The translations under genes and the position numbers were made by a program. Shown here in pieces: positions 1 to 11,200 of a stretch of DNA of 64,000 bases. The notes below the pieces were generated by a model. It had not been told where the DNA came from. It did not search any database and saw nothing but the letters and a program-made list of their open reading frames with translations. Origin of the DNA: Patellaria atrata CBS 101060 (taxonomy: Eukaryota; Ascomycota; Dothideomycetes; Patellariales; Patellariaceae); assembly GCA_010093705.1 (NCBI GenBank), contig MU006117.1:139707-203706 (forward strand), written 5' to 3'. How positions within the stretch are numbered: position 1 is the stretch's first letter; each line of letters starts with the position of its first letter.

Positions 1-451
1 CGCCTTCTCTCAAATTGATTCTTTCAGCTACTGCATTACCACATATCTCCCAGTTCTCTCTTGCCTTCTTCGCTTTTTCGGGTTCCTTTTCAGTGGCAAT
101 AACCCACCCTTTTTCGCCTGTTAACTTTTCTACTTCTGCAACTGCTAGTGCAAGGTAGATCGTGCTGACGCCATAACTGGTTCCCGCTTCGACGATATAT
201 CGAGAACGGCTGGAGATGACGAGTTGGTAAACGAACTCCGCTTTATCTCGATCTAACGCGATAAACTTGTCTCTCATAAGATCATCTAGAGCTAAAGAAC
301 TAGTAACGGGATCCGTCTTGTATAACTCTTTAACGGCTACTAATTTAGCAGGTGGTATACTCTCCTCTTGCTCCAATGACGATTGGTGTAGCCGATCAAG
401 TAGATCAGCTATATGCTGTGAAGGCCTAACGGGTGATGATGTAGCTGACAT
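1..451 (-). CDS. O-methyltransferase, class I SAM-dependent (partial, runs off the left edge)
   Basis: The minus strand is open from an ATG at 451 to the window edge, giving 150 residues with no intron. The segment VEAGTSYGVSTIYLA (about residues 81-95) is the glycine-containing SAM-binding loop (motif I) of small class I O-methyltransferases of the YrrM/caffeoyl-CoA-OMT-like type. About 20 residues later the segment WVIATEKEPEKA has the hydrophobic strand ending in an acidic residue expected to bind the SAM ribose. The N-terminal helical lead-in (residues 1-75) fits these proteins, in which a Met-Asp-Lys-type helix precedes the Rossmann fold. The C-terminal half with the metal or substrate site lies outside the window, so the substrate cannot be inferred. 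The start is the only ATG near the beginning of the frame. Confidence 0.75.
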   Translation of the reverse strand, partial: MSATSSPVRPSQHIADLLDRLHQSSLEQEESIPPAKLVAVKELYKTDPVTSSLALDDLMRDKFIALDRDKAEFVYQLVISSRSRYIVEAGTSYGVSTIYLALAVAEVEKLTGEKGWVIATEKEPEKAKKARENWEICGNAVAERINLREG

Positions 452-1942
452 TGCAGCTACGGTGAATATAAGTGCTGACTAGATGGCTAGTGGGCACAAA
501 ATATTGATCTTTGGTAATAACGGGAAACGTTACATGCAAAAAGACTTCATGATCGACCTGGATCAGAGAAAGTCAGATATTGTACGAGGTAGCCGATATC
601 GCGATCTTCTGTTCCAGGCCATCACGCCGTGTTCCGCGCGGTTTGGAATGACTGTTGGAATCGTCGCTCTGCAGAAGCGTCTAACTATTTTGTTTCAGCA
701 GTTGGGATCAAATTAATCATCTATTTCGCAGAGACAAAATGACCGGATTTGTTGCGATCTGACGCAATCTCGGCGCAAATCTTTTGTGTGAGGTGACTAT
801 CCTTCGATATTCCCAACGTCATGGGCGGGAAAGGGTCCTTGGGTCCAGGCTTGAGGTTCTTTTGGACCGTTCGTGTTTGACGGGTTTGATCCTGTCGATC
901 TTTCGGTTATGCTTGATGTCCTTAGGAAAGGATGGGCGAGCCGCGCTAAGGCCACGACATCATCTTTGAGCTATAAAACTTCATGGACGAAAAGGTCGGT
1001 CTAAATCGCGGTATACTACAATACTACCTTGTGCTACCTTTGTACTTGGACACAGCTTGCTATAGCCATTCTTGTACTACAAGCTGGTAAAGACTCACGC
1101 ATAGACGTCAACATTGCATCTGAGATGCTACACTCTCATGCCCACGAGTTACATGGTAATCCTCGTCGACGTTCAATAGGATGTTATTGGAGCGAGTTCT
1201 TGAAGAGACATTCGTAACCGCTCTATCTCAATAGTGCTTACTTCCCCTGAATACTCGCAACCTAACCAGTACGTCACAAGCGATTGGGATCTGTGATGAT
1301 TTAGAAGCGATATCTATGGAACTAAGCCAGCTGAATAACGACCGTAGATCAATACAGAAGCGGCGAGAGAGAATCGGTAGGTAACGCGGGCTTAAATCGT
1401 CCTACACAAAAAAAAATTGGACTCATTAACGTAGAAGGTAACAACATCTCTTTTCTCGACAGCAAAGCATTTGTTTCTCACAGTCAAGAATCCCGTAATT
1501 CCGTTCAATATAGTCGTGCTAAGAACCAGAAAACATGAAGTCTTTTTGTCAATATTGCTTTTTCATTTCAGTCATGATTTAATAAGTTGGATTTTAGTCT
1601 GTTGATATTCTGTTAAGAGCCTGGGAGTCCTCATGACGATACTGGATAGGGGACTGACTCCGCACCCCGTAATCATGTGCAACTGTACTCTCGTCAACCG
1701 TCACTATCCAATCCCCATTAAGCAATTATTCAAACTCCTTTATGACTTCGAGTCATAAACAACAGTTCACCTCTCATGACAGCATAGACCACAAGCCTCA
1801 GTTCCTCTCTGATCCTCAACCCTTTTCCAAAAAAACTTCTCTCCCACTCTTCCAAATCTCACAACAAACACCATTTCACATCTCAAAACTCTAGCCTCCA
1901 TACACCAGCCCCCCTTCTCCACCATCCCCATCCCCCCAAATC
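452..1942. other. Intergenic, no gene recognised
   Basis: About 1.5 kb between the divergent O-methyltransferase and the small plus-strand gene. Reading frames are short and unlike any family I know. The last 150 bases (about 1790-1940) are strongly C/T/A-rich and poor in G on the plus strand, which is typical of a fungal core promoter and leader and supports a transcription start for the next gene. Confidence 0.5.
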
Positions 1943-2233
1943 ATGGGCCAAGAAAACAGCCACAACACCTTCCCAAACGAATCCCCCTCTCGCACCTCAA
2001 AGTCTATTAAGGGACAAAGACAGCAGCGAAATCTACTAATGGCGCAACTTCGACTGGACAATGAATGTGAATATCTAGTACTCCTCCTTCCCCTATTAAT
2101 CCTACGTTAACAGCTCCAAGGGGCTCAAGTGCAATTCCTTTCGCGCGGTCAGCAGGAAAGTTTTCACCTCGCTAGACTTCGGAATATGGAGGCGCAGAAG
2201 CGGGATGTTGCTATACGTCTTAATGGCGGATAA
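1943..2233 (+). CDS. Small hypothetical protein, possibly N-myristoylated
   Basis: An ATG follows a pyrimidine-rich leader and starts MGQENSHNTF, which fits the N-myristoylation pattern (Gly2, Ser6). Exon 1 is 1943-2077. A GT...AG gap of 36 nt (2078-2113) restores frame and gives LQGAQVQF...LRNMEAQKRD before the stop at 2231-2233, about 84 residues in all. The second half is rich in Gln, Arg and Glu and could form a helix. A second possible donor at 2066 gives a 48-nt intron, more usual in length, but a shorter, less protein-like end of about 60 residues. No family is recognised. The 100-N gap starts 50 bases after the stop, so more downstream exons cannot be excluded. Confidence is limited by the short intron. 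Confidence 0.4.
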
Positions 2234-2284
2234 GGGTGTGTTACTATGAGGGTGCTAGGTGGGGTTTGGAATTATTTTATTCTT

Positions 2285-2384
2285 NNNNNNNNNNNNNNNN
2301 NNNNNNNNNNNNNNNNNNNNNNNNNNNNNNNNNNNNNNNNNNNNNNNNNNNNNNNNNNNNNNNNNNNNNNNNNNNNNNNNNNNN
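2285..2384. other. Assembly gap (100 N)
   Basis: Exactly 100 unknown bases, the usual placeholder for a scaffold join of unknown length. Confidence 0.98.
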
Positions 2385-3014
2385 TACCGGGGTTCATTTC
2401 CAACGGAGAAGGGGTCTTGGTTGCTTGATACGATGGGATTCTTAGGTTAATTAGCTCGGTCGGCTGGAGTGTATGTCTTATATATGCTTTCTGATGTCCC
2501 GAGCACTGTGAGGAAACGGCAGTAAAACCACGTGAAGAAGATGTGATAACCCAGAGAGGAGGCTACGGATGACAGGATCAAGAAAAAGGCACGGGTTTGA
2601 GAAACCGGACCGGCCGAGAGAGAAGAGATACGCTCCACATCAAATCAAAACCATAACGTTGAATTCCTAATAATAAAACAGCAACTTAGCTGCTCCAAAA
2701 CTTCCGCTGTGCAAAAAAGGGGGTATCGGTATCCATATCCATATCTTATTTAAACCTCAAAACCCAAATCGATCCAGCAAGAGCGTTTTGGAAGGAAAAA
2801 CGCTCATTCACCTGTATCGTGCTACCTGATCCAACCTAAGCGCGACGCCGAAACTCAATATCCCATGAATTCCCATTTTAGTTCAATTCGCCGACGCTAA
2901 TGTTCCTTCCCTTACCGTACCAAATAAAACCCATATAAACAAACGCGCCAATACCCTGCTTCAAAGACCAAAAAAAATATGGCATAACAATCATAACCCT
3001 CCTCCTCACTCAGC
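2385..3014. other. Intergenic, 3' flank of the F-box/WD40 gene
   Basis: No gene seen. The minus-strand F-box gene ends at 3015, so the part nearest to it should be its 3' untranslated region. Confidence 0.5.
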
Positions 3015-5270
3015 TCAGAGGAAACAAGCAACTCTAACCTCACAATCCTCACTCCCACTAACCAACCTCTCATCGCTCAACCCAACGCAAGTCACAGGCC
3101 CCGAGTGTTTCGTATACGTCCTCAAACACTGCCCAGTCCTTGGATCCCACTCTTTAACCATGCCGTCTTCGGCTCCGGAAACAAACCTCAGCGTATCCGC
3201 CGCAAGTGCCCACACGCCCTCCAAATGCCCGAAGAAGCTGCGGATCGGGAGCGCGGACTGGACGTCCCAGAGCCGGATACACGCATCCAGGGAACCGGTG
3301 AGTATGTATCTGGGCGGGGGCTGGCGCGAGGAGTTGGGCGCGAAGAGCTCGTGCGGGGGATGTTCGACGGGGACGGGTGGAGGGGCCATTGGAGCGATTT
3401 GGGAAACGGTGTTTGGGAGGGCCCAGTCGTATGTGCTTGTGGATTGCGCTGCAGACACATCGGAGTGTGTCTCTGCTGCATTATCCACCGTGAGATCCTC
3501 GATGTCATATTCGCGTGGTAGCGGGAGGACCTGTTGCACATGTCCGACATGGCCCTCGTATACGCGGACGGTCTGTTGAGTATTGAGGTCCCATAGTCTC
3601 GCGGTGCGGTCATCCGAGGCAGAGAAGAGCGTGCGAGACGGCGCGTCGACGCGGACGCTGTTGGTCCAATCTGTGTGACCCTTAAGGAGAAAGTTCGTCG
3701 CATTGCCGAAGTCCCAGACGAAGATCGTGCCGTCCATATTGCCAGCGGCGAGGACCTCGCCGTCAAAGTGTAGGCCAACAAATCCTTTACTCGGATGGCC
3801 GCGGTCAACGAGCACGCGGAGGATCTTGCCACTCTTCCAGTCCCACATGATGACTTTGCCGTCCATGCCTCCGGAGAAAAGTTTCGTTTCGTCGAACTGG
3901 AGACACCGTATACCCATTGTGTGCCCTCTCAATGTCTGCAGCTCTTCACCATTCTCGACATTCCATACTTTGATCGTGCTATCGTACGACCCGGTAACGA
4001 GGGTGGTGTCGTCGACTTGAAGACACGTGACTCCGTTACGGTGCCCACGGAAAATTTGGGTCTTGTATCGACCATACTTCCAGTTGATGCCAACTTTGAA
4101 ACGATCCTTGTACACGTCTTTCCAAGGTCTTCGGCTCGGTGGATGGAAGTATTCGTCGTCTTCTTTTAGCGATTGTAGGCAAGTTTTCTTTCCAGACCCT
4201 TCCGGAAAAGATCCACTTGGTGTTGGGGCACGCTTTTTTCCGATTACCAAGCTCTTCTCCGTCGATCCGCTTGAAGATTCGGGTGAAATGAGGTTGTTAG
4301 CAATTGGATCTTCCGGCGCAGGGGTAATGTTTGGTGACCACTCATTGAGCCCTCGACCAGCTGCTCTCATTTGAATCTGCCGCTTATTCTTACGTAGCCG
4401 CTTCCTCTCTAACAAGGGTAAGCCCCAACCGCACTTCGTACACTTCCGATCGATATGTTGCTCGCACATCCTATGCCAAACGACATCATCCTCCGCGAGT
4501 GCCCTCCATCTCTGGCTAACCTGAGCTGCTTTACATAACGAAGTGGTATCGAGAAAGCAAAGTATATTGAAAGCTAATTCGGTCGGTAATGCGGAGAGGA
4601 AATCGATTTTTATGAGGTCCCTTACTTGACCTGAGATGAATGATAACTGGGGAAAGCAGCATTGGGTGAGAATACCCTGGAGAATAAGTTTTCGATGTTT
4701 GGAGGGTGCGGCAGAGAAGAGTGACCAGACGTGAGCGATACCTTGTTGGTCTGATTGAGACAGAGCTCCAAGTTCCTATCACAATGTCAGTCAAGGTTCA
4801 AGAGAGCATCAAGTTGTAGATAGTGAACCTACATTCTGCAATTGCTCCATGGACGGTTCATTGGCTTGTTTCCGACACTTGAGGTCTGGATGATGTCTAT
4901 AGCAATATTTTGTATTTCCCTTCGACATAATGTCTGGGGGATCGGGTCTCCCGCCGAGGGGGTTGTACTGCTGCGGGATATGCCTGGCGAGAAACGGTGC
5001 AACAGTACGTTCGGCTTGTTGATTAGACAACGATATTGCGATATTCTCGTCTTCAACCTCCTCGTCTCCCTCTGCCATATATTTTTTATTTCTGTTCCAA
5101 CTTCCTTCGTGGGTGTGTTCGTGGAGAGCGGCGTGCGCCTCAGCAGCTACATCGGCGGACATTTGAGGCGTAACAGTCTGACGAAGGGAATGTCGTCGTT
5201 TGGATTGGGATCTGCTATTATCCATATCTGAAGGGTCAGATTGCGACCGTAATTGCTCTTTTGACGCCAT
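3015..5270 (-). CDS. met30: F-box/WD40 ubiquitin-ligase receptor, Met30/SconB type
   Basis: Two exons (5270-4833 and 4775-3015; 57-nt intron GTAGGT...TAG) give 732 residues. Residues 123-137 read [15 protein letters not shown], a signature just N-terminal to the F-box in Met30/SconB proteins. The F-box ([14 protein letters not shown]) is at about 210-223, and a seven-blade WD40 propeller runs from about 385 to the C-terminus (repeated GH...W-D units; the last is [11 protein letters not shown]). In yeasts and moulds this protein is the substrate receptor of an SCF ligase that represses sulfur-assimilation genes and answers to cysteine and cadmium. A 105-residue insert rich in Pro/Ser sits between blades. 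The end (CEVRVACFL) departs from the usual L-x-S-F ending, so a small last exon may have been missed. An in-frame codon at 5297 could add nine residues; the ATG at 5270 was preferred. Confidence 0.9.
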
Positions 5271-5970
5271 TTTTAAGAATCTTAGACACAAAGTCAAAAG
5301 ACTCCAAGACGATGAAAGATATTGTGGGGATCAAATGGTGGCCCAGATTGCCTACATGAGCTGACGCATACGATAGGTAAGATAAGACGAATAGCGCATA
5401 GAGAGCTCATATGGAGGGCAACTTTTCGATATTCAGGGGAGCGATGGCGTGCGACATGCAATCGGGACACTGCCATATACACTCCTAGTCGTTCCAGTAG
5501 CACTGAACCAGATCGTTGGATAGATGGTCAATAAGTCAAGAGGGTGGCGCAAAGAAACGTTCCCTGAAGAGTATGCCCCTCGCACAGTCACTGAGAATGA
5601 AGGACTTCAAATTGAAAAAACAGTTTCCAAGAAAATAATAGGACTGTTACTAACATTTTTCGACGGAGAATGGTGTTGAGGCTCCGGAGGGTGATTTGAT
5701 ATGGGTCAGCTTCTCGATGTCGTAGCCGGGATGCCGTGAGATTCAGATGAATTGCGTGCGAGGTCTCAAGGGACCGACAATTGAGGTCACGTGCAACAAA
5801 TATTCCCCTACCGTATCTGACTTTTCATATTCCGCCAAATCACGTTCTCTTCATCCTTTTTCTTCTCCTTTCTTTTTTCTTAAACAATTTTTTTTCTTCT
5901 TGCACCCGACATCGTACTGTTGTACACACTCGCAACAATCTCTGTGATACGCCAAGTGACGTCTTTCGAG
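5271..5970. other. Intergenic with a T/C-rich promoter-like tract
   Basis: Promoter side of the minus-strand met30 gene. On the plus strand a T/C-rich stretch at about 5848-5905 followed by CA-rich sequence looks like a core promoter reading rightward, just before the small reading frame at 5971. Confidence 0.4.
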
Positions 5971-6138
5971 ATGCCCACGTTCAACTTTTCGTCCCAACTG
6001 ATTAAAGTATCTGAACCCCATCCGGTAATCAATCTTGCAGCTCCCCGTCACTATCTGCATACCTTAGCCCGGTTGCAAAAGCCGTTGCTGAAGCTTCCCC
6101 GTATTCGCGTCAAGCCGGCCTTCCCCCTGAAAAGATAG
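5971..6138 (+). CDS. Possible very small protein gene
   Basis: An ATG 65 bases after a strong T/C-rich tract opens a 55-codon frame (MPTFNFSSQLIK...PAFPLKR) rich in Pro, Leu and basic residues. A GT...CAG span inside it (about 6007-6040) could be a short intron, and another frame after that point also stays open to 6151. The promoter-like context is the main reason to list it; no family is recognised and it may be noncoding. Confidence 0.2.
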   Translation: MPTFNFSSQLIKVSEPHPVINLAAPRHYLHTLARLQKPLLKLPRIRVKPAFPLKR

Positions 6139-6529
6139 CGTTGATCTCCTAGGTAGAAAAGACTACTATTTGAAAACTAGTGTTACAAAGTCCAGTGGTA
6201 TAGAATGGAGCTCGATGATGTTATACCAATGGCTCTACACCTTGCAGATTCCTAGTAAACGGTTTCTATATCTCATAAACGACTCTTCGTAAATCTCCCC
6301 TCTTCAAAGGAGAAAGAATAGGCATTGGCCTCATTGATCTTTGTTAGCACGAACAGTCACCATAGCAATCGAGACAATTCATGGAGGGCCATCGAAGTCT
6401 TCTTGTTGAAGCTATCTGAGCTACAGTATAACCCCTAACCTCAAGCTCCCCTGGCCGTTCCGGTGCATCCCCAGAGATCTATGACCCTCGCATGCAGCAT
6501 AAGAGAAGATTATATCGTGCAAGCGCTCA

Positions 6530-7228
6530 TCAGTATGGCACCTTCACAGCAGCAACCGCCTCTATACTCTCCCTTCTAGCATGCGGTCCCGTCCAGCTAT
6601 TCAACAGATTCAAAGGCGCATCTCTTATAAGCACGTGGACGTGGTCAACCCCTCGTACACTCTGCAGACTGACCCAATTCTTGAACCACAGCACCCTATC
6701 CTCAGCGGCGTCTCCTTCCAACTCCCTCAACTTTTCACGAAACTTCTTCGTAACGAACTTGTCGACTAGTTCCCTTGCATCATCCGTCATATCGCCATCT
6801 TCAGGTCGGATCTCTAAGGGAGTCTTGACCCAGACGCAAAGATGAGTGATTCCAGGTTCAAGTCCGTACGGCCAGTCATTCGGTAGGATTTTGTAGTCGT
6901 TTTCATCTGCAAAAGGCTCTCGGTTTTTCACTTCGAACTTAGGCGGTCCATCGGTCGTTTCGGAGGGTATTACTTCCCACTTCAACCGTTCCTTTAAGAC
7001 GAAGTTTGCGACGCTACCATGATGAGCCTTGACGGCTGCGGTCCACTTAATGTAGCGTTTGAGGTCTGACGGATTACGTGTAAGTAGATCAAGCCGATTT
7101 TCAGCAATTAGAGTCTTCAGGTTCTCCCATGTATGGGGCTGAAACTCTTCGTCGGTTTGGCTGAGAATTGCTCTGTCGAGAGCTGTGAGCTTGAAAGGTG
7201 CTGACGATGGTTGATCGGATCTGCTCAT
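6530..7228 (-). CDS. GIG1: GIG1-like protein (N-acetylglucosamine-induced protein 1, DUF3605)
   Basis: A single exon of 232 residues. The segments NDWPYGLEPGITHLCVW, the acidic linker before LVDKFV, and WFKNWVSLQSVRGVDHVHVL are the core of the fungal DUF3605 family, whose Candida member Gig1 is induced by N-acetylglucosamine. The biochemical activity is not established. The paired His residues in DHVHVL and the invariant Trp and Arg positions are kept, so the protein looks intact. The start is taken at the ATG of MSRSDQPS (7228); the frame continues upstream to 7285, but that extension is Pro/Leu-rich and unlike the family. The gene stands alone, about 1.3 kb from met30 and 1 kb from the Doa10 gene. 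Confidence 0.8.
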   Translation of the reverse strand: MSRSDQPSSAPFKLTALDRAILSQTDEEFQPHTWENLKTLIAENRLDLLTRNPSDLKRYIKWTAAVKAHHGSVANFVLKERLKWEVIPSETTDGPPKFEVKNREPFADENDYKILPNDWPYGLEPGITHLCVWVKTPLEIRPEDGDMTDDARELVDKFVTKKFREKLRELEGDAAEDRVLWFKNWVSLQSVRGVDHVHVLIRDAPLNLLNSWTGPHARRESIEAVAAVKVPY

Positions 7229-8263
7229 GGTGGGGTTTGGAAGGGGGGGTACGGTAAGTGAGGAATTCCACGTCAAACAACCCAACGTCTCAATTTCTTA
7301 GGACGGATAGATACACCTGAAAAGTCTTTAATAGTAACAGACGTCAATATATATTCTTTGGTCCGTTGTTCAGAGCACTTAGGACGAGGATTGTCAACAT
7401 GAAATAGACGGCCAAGCCAATCATATACCGTTACGGCAAGCATTCCTTAGGTAGCGTTTCCCCTGTCTGGCTGGCCAGTGCTGCTATATACTTCTGAAAT
7501 TACCTTAAAACGTTTTATCGTTTCCTTCAAATGCCTTTTTATAATCCTATTTTTACCTTCAATTTCCCTTCCAATATCTAACGCTAGCAGTCCATAAATT
7601 CACCCTAAAGGGTCGTATCTTCTTTGAACCTACAACCCTCCTCCTCAGTTCCCCCTAATCCCCATCTTCTCTCGCAGAATTCGTCCACTTGATCAAGTAT
7701 CAAACTGGTTCCAAACCGATTCAACGATCAAGACGTCCGACGAAAATACCCCTTTATTTCCTAAAACGGACATACTCTGGCTCTTATCCATAGTACCTTT
7801 AGAAACAACGTATCTACCTTACTATTCTTTCTCTTTGGAACTAGGTCCAAACTAGTTCATAACCTATCAGACATCGTAGACGTTCGACGAAATGAATTTA
7901 CTATTCCCTAAATGACAGTTGAACATACTGCTGGGTTAGCTTGTAATGTCATGTCCTCTCTTTTCCTCTCCCTATAGGTAGCCCCATTCTCTCTTGAACT
8001 GGTCACAAATTGGTTACAAATCGTCGATATCCTGTATATGCTTGACGGAGGGATATCACCTATGAGACAATTGTCTACCGTTTCACATCGCTCGACAAGA
8101 GGTTAGTATCGGAGTTAGTGGTAGAACAATTACTACAAAGCGAAGTCTTTTTCATACTAGAGACTCTCAAGCATAAGGTACTATACACATAAACGGGACG
8201 TAACAGCAAATCCCAAGCCCAACCCACGCATAACCCCGACCTCTATTTTCAACTGTCGTCCCC
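7229..8263. other. Intergenic between GIG1 and Doa10 genes
   Basis: No gene seen. It contains the promoter of the GIG1-like gene and the 3' flank of the Doa10-like gene, plus degenerate repeats listed separately. Confidence 0.5.
7686..8060. repeat. Degenerate tandem repeat, about 150-bp unit, three copies
   Basis: Three successive blocks begin near 7690, 7835 and 7990. The first two share an AAACTGGTT/AAACTAGTT-like start, then GACGTCCGACGAAA versus GACGTTCGACGAAA, then TTCCTAAA versus TCCCTAAA and a following ACATACT. The third keeps only the first part (GAACTGGTCACAAATTGGTT). The copies have drifted strongly. Confidence 0.45.
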
Positions 8264-11200
8264 TTACGCCGCACCAGTAGCAATACCATTTTCTGCCCTC
8301 GTTCCAGTTCCGATGGGAGGAGCTCTCTTCTCACCGAAATTATGCAACCGTTCCCCGATCAGATAAACCTCATCCCTAACCACGCTCCTCCACTTCCTCG
8401 TAGCCCTGACCGCCTTCGCGCCCATCCAAGCCGTTCCCACCAGCGCCAACGCAACCGGGTACGACGCCTTGACGATATCTTTCAGCGCTGTGGTCTTTCC
8501 TAACCACGTCTGTATGCCCACTCCGTGCCAGAAGAGCGCCATAACAGACGGTACACCCACGGCGACCGCGAAGAGCAAACACACGGGCAGGACGAAGAAC
8601 CGTGTGGCGAGCCGCGCATTGGGGTGAAGGTAGCCGTCGCGGATGACGGCCTGTAGCGCACGAGCTGGCCGCGAAGTGCGGTCCCAGAAGAGGACACGCA
8701 TGCCGATGCGAACGTAGATGATGCCGAGTGTCCAGTCCTGGATGAGATGAACCGTATGGGTGTCCGCAGGACCTAAGAAGGTGTGTAGAGGTATGAGGAA
8801 GTAAAGCTCAAGTAGGGCGGCGAGGAAAAGGGGCAAAATGAGCGCGAGGAAGGAGTAGACGTACACGATGCGGAGGCCTAGAATTGTGAATTTGGCTGTC
8901 GCCGTCAGGGCGCGATGGAGAGTTGCGCTGATGGTGCGCGGCGGCGCGGCGCGGACAATGTGAAGGAAGGTGGGGACGCGGCGGATAAGGTAGGCGAAGC
9001 CACCGAGGATGTAGAGACCGAGGGAGAGGGCGTAGATGTCGTTGGGATGGGAGTGGTTTGGCCAGATGATGGAGAAAATGGCGCGACCCAATAGGAGAGG
9101 AAGAACGGTTACGCCTAGACCCATGGCCGCTGCGAAGAGCCAAATGGCGAAAACGAAAAGGGAGAGTCGTGCACGGAACCAAGGGGGGATGTAGATGACA
9201 GAGATTGCTTTCGTGAGATCTCCACCGCTCCTGGTACGGCTCGTATCAATCGGGTTTGAAAGATGCTCTTCGAAGGTCTCGCCATTCTCAATCTCTTTGA
9301 AGACCTTCTCTCCCTTCGTTAGACGGACTTGATCTGAACCCGGCGCTTTCACTAATTTGCCGTCGTATTCGAAATATACCGATCGACCGGTTGCTATGAC
9401 CCTTTCCTTATCCTCAGCAGAGGTCACGGGATTGTCAATATCGCCCTTCTCTCTGTAGAACCAAGCAGTCCATGTTCTCCTAACGTGATGTCCATACTCT
9501 TCCTTTCGCCTTTCTCCAAACATGAAGTCAGATAGCCTTAACCATTTCGCACAAAACCAGAACCACATCTCATACCAGGATTGAAGTATGTCTGACGGTC
9601 GAGAAACCTTTATGAGCCAAGGGGTTAGGAAATTGTAGAAAAGAAGATCCAGTGGGAATTCCAAGGCTGGATCTGTGGATTTGAGACGGATCGGGAATAT
9701 ATTGGTGGCAAAATATAGGCCCCATACAACACCACCCAAGCAGACTACGACAAGAGTGCCGTAGACCACGCCACTGAAGGCAATCTTACGCAGTTGCGAA
9801 GTGATATTTCGTTCAAGGACGTCGCGAACTGGATGAAAACTTGGGTCGTCGGGATCTCTAATGAAATAGAGAACACCAGGTCGCATGATCTTCCGACACA
9901 TGGCAACGAACAGAGCAAAGTGAAACATATAGCATGTCCCAAGGAACCAATGCACGAAGACTGCGAGCCATGGACGATCAATGATGAAGATAACCCTGGA
10001 TGCGAAAGAAAAATCCTCGAACAGGGGCAGCAATGCGAGATCCAAAAGTAGGCCGCAATACAGTGGAAATACGATCATTTCGATACTAATGATGAAGATG
10101 ACCTTGAACACTCCTCCTGCTTGCTGAAGGAAGTCAGATACTGTGGCTTCGAGAGCACGTCCTTGGCCAGTTGATGTGAAAGGAGCGCCCCTTCTGAGAT
10201 ATAAAGCCCCAACAAGAGCAATAAACGCGTAGCCTGCTATGATAACAACGAAGCGATCTTTTGCTGTCCATTCATTGGCCGAGACCTCAACTGAACGAGA
10301 AGCAGGACTCAGATCTAGAGTGAAGTTGAAAGCATTTTGCCTCGATAAATGGTTGATAAAGGTATAGCCTCGCTCGATGATGTATGCTATGGTAGTGCCG
10401 ACTGCTTGAGGAATTTGAGGTAGTATTTCTTGGAATATGCGATCAAAAGTAAGCATGGTTATTCTTTCGTATGTCCAGGATAGGATATTAACCACAAACG
10501 CCATTATTTCAGATACTCTGTCTTGCAATGCACGAAGGGCAGCGTGTGAATTTAGAGCTTCGTCAAGACTAGTCCAGTCGTAGCCAGTCCCGGTATTAAT
10601 AACGAAGCCGGACATACGGCGCAAGGCATTTTCGGCCATGGTTCTTGAAGGTCCGGAGATGGAAGCAATGGCGCGTTCAAAGACCACTGGAGATAGCCAA
10701 CCGAAAGGCTTTAATATAAATTGGAGCAGTGTAAGAGGCCAGTACACAAGTGATCCGCTAAAGAATATGATGATGTCTACAATGAGATCTACGCTGTTGG
10801 ACAAGATATGAAGCGGGACCAGAATATAGTTCGAAGGTGGTGTCCCTAATAGGAGAATGACCATCTTGCCTGTTAGATAGGGTAGCCAAACAGCACACCC
10901 AACCGTCGCAGAGATCAGGATGACGCTGAAAACAGCATTTTGAAATAAGCCTACTAAGGGACCTTGCATGCCTATGAGTTCTAAAACACCCTCCAGGTCT
11001 TCGGCTTCATCCACCGCTTCTTGATCATTCAAATCGATCCCCGCTTGTGCAGCAGCCGCAACGACCTCCGGGTCCTGAGCAAGTGCTTCTACCGCGTCTA
11101 GTACTTGCGCCTGCTCTAGTTGTGCTTGATGAACCGGCACAAATGGTGCTTCTTCGGCTATATTTTGGACGATGTGCTCATCGTTTTCGCCTTCAACATT

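Noticed and set aside
3105-4374. Several plus-strand frames over the WD40 gene
   Set aside because: They are antisense shadows of the GC-rich WD40 exon.
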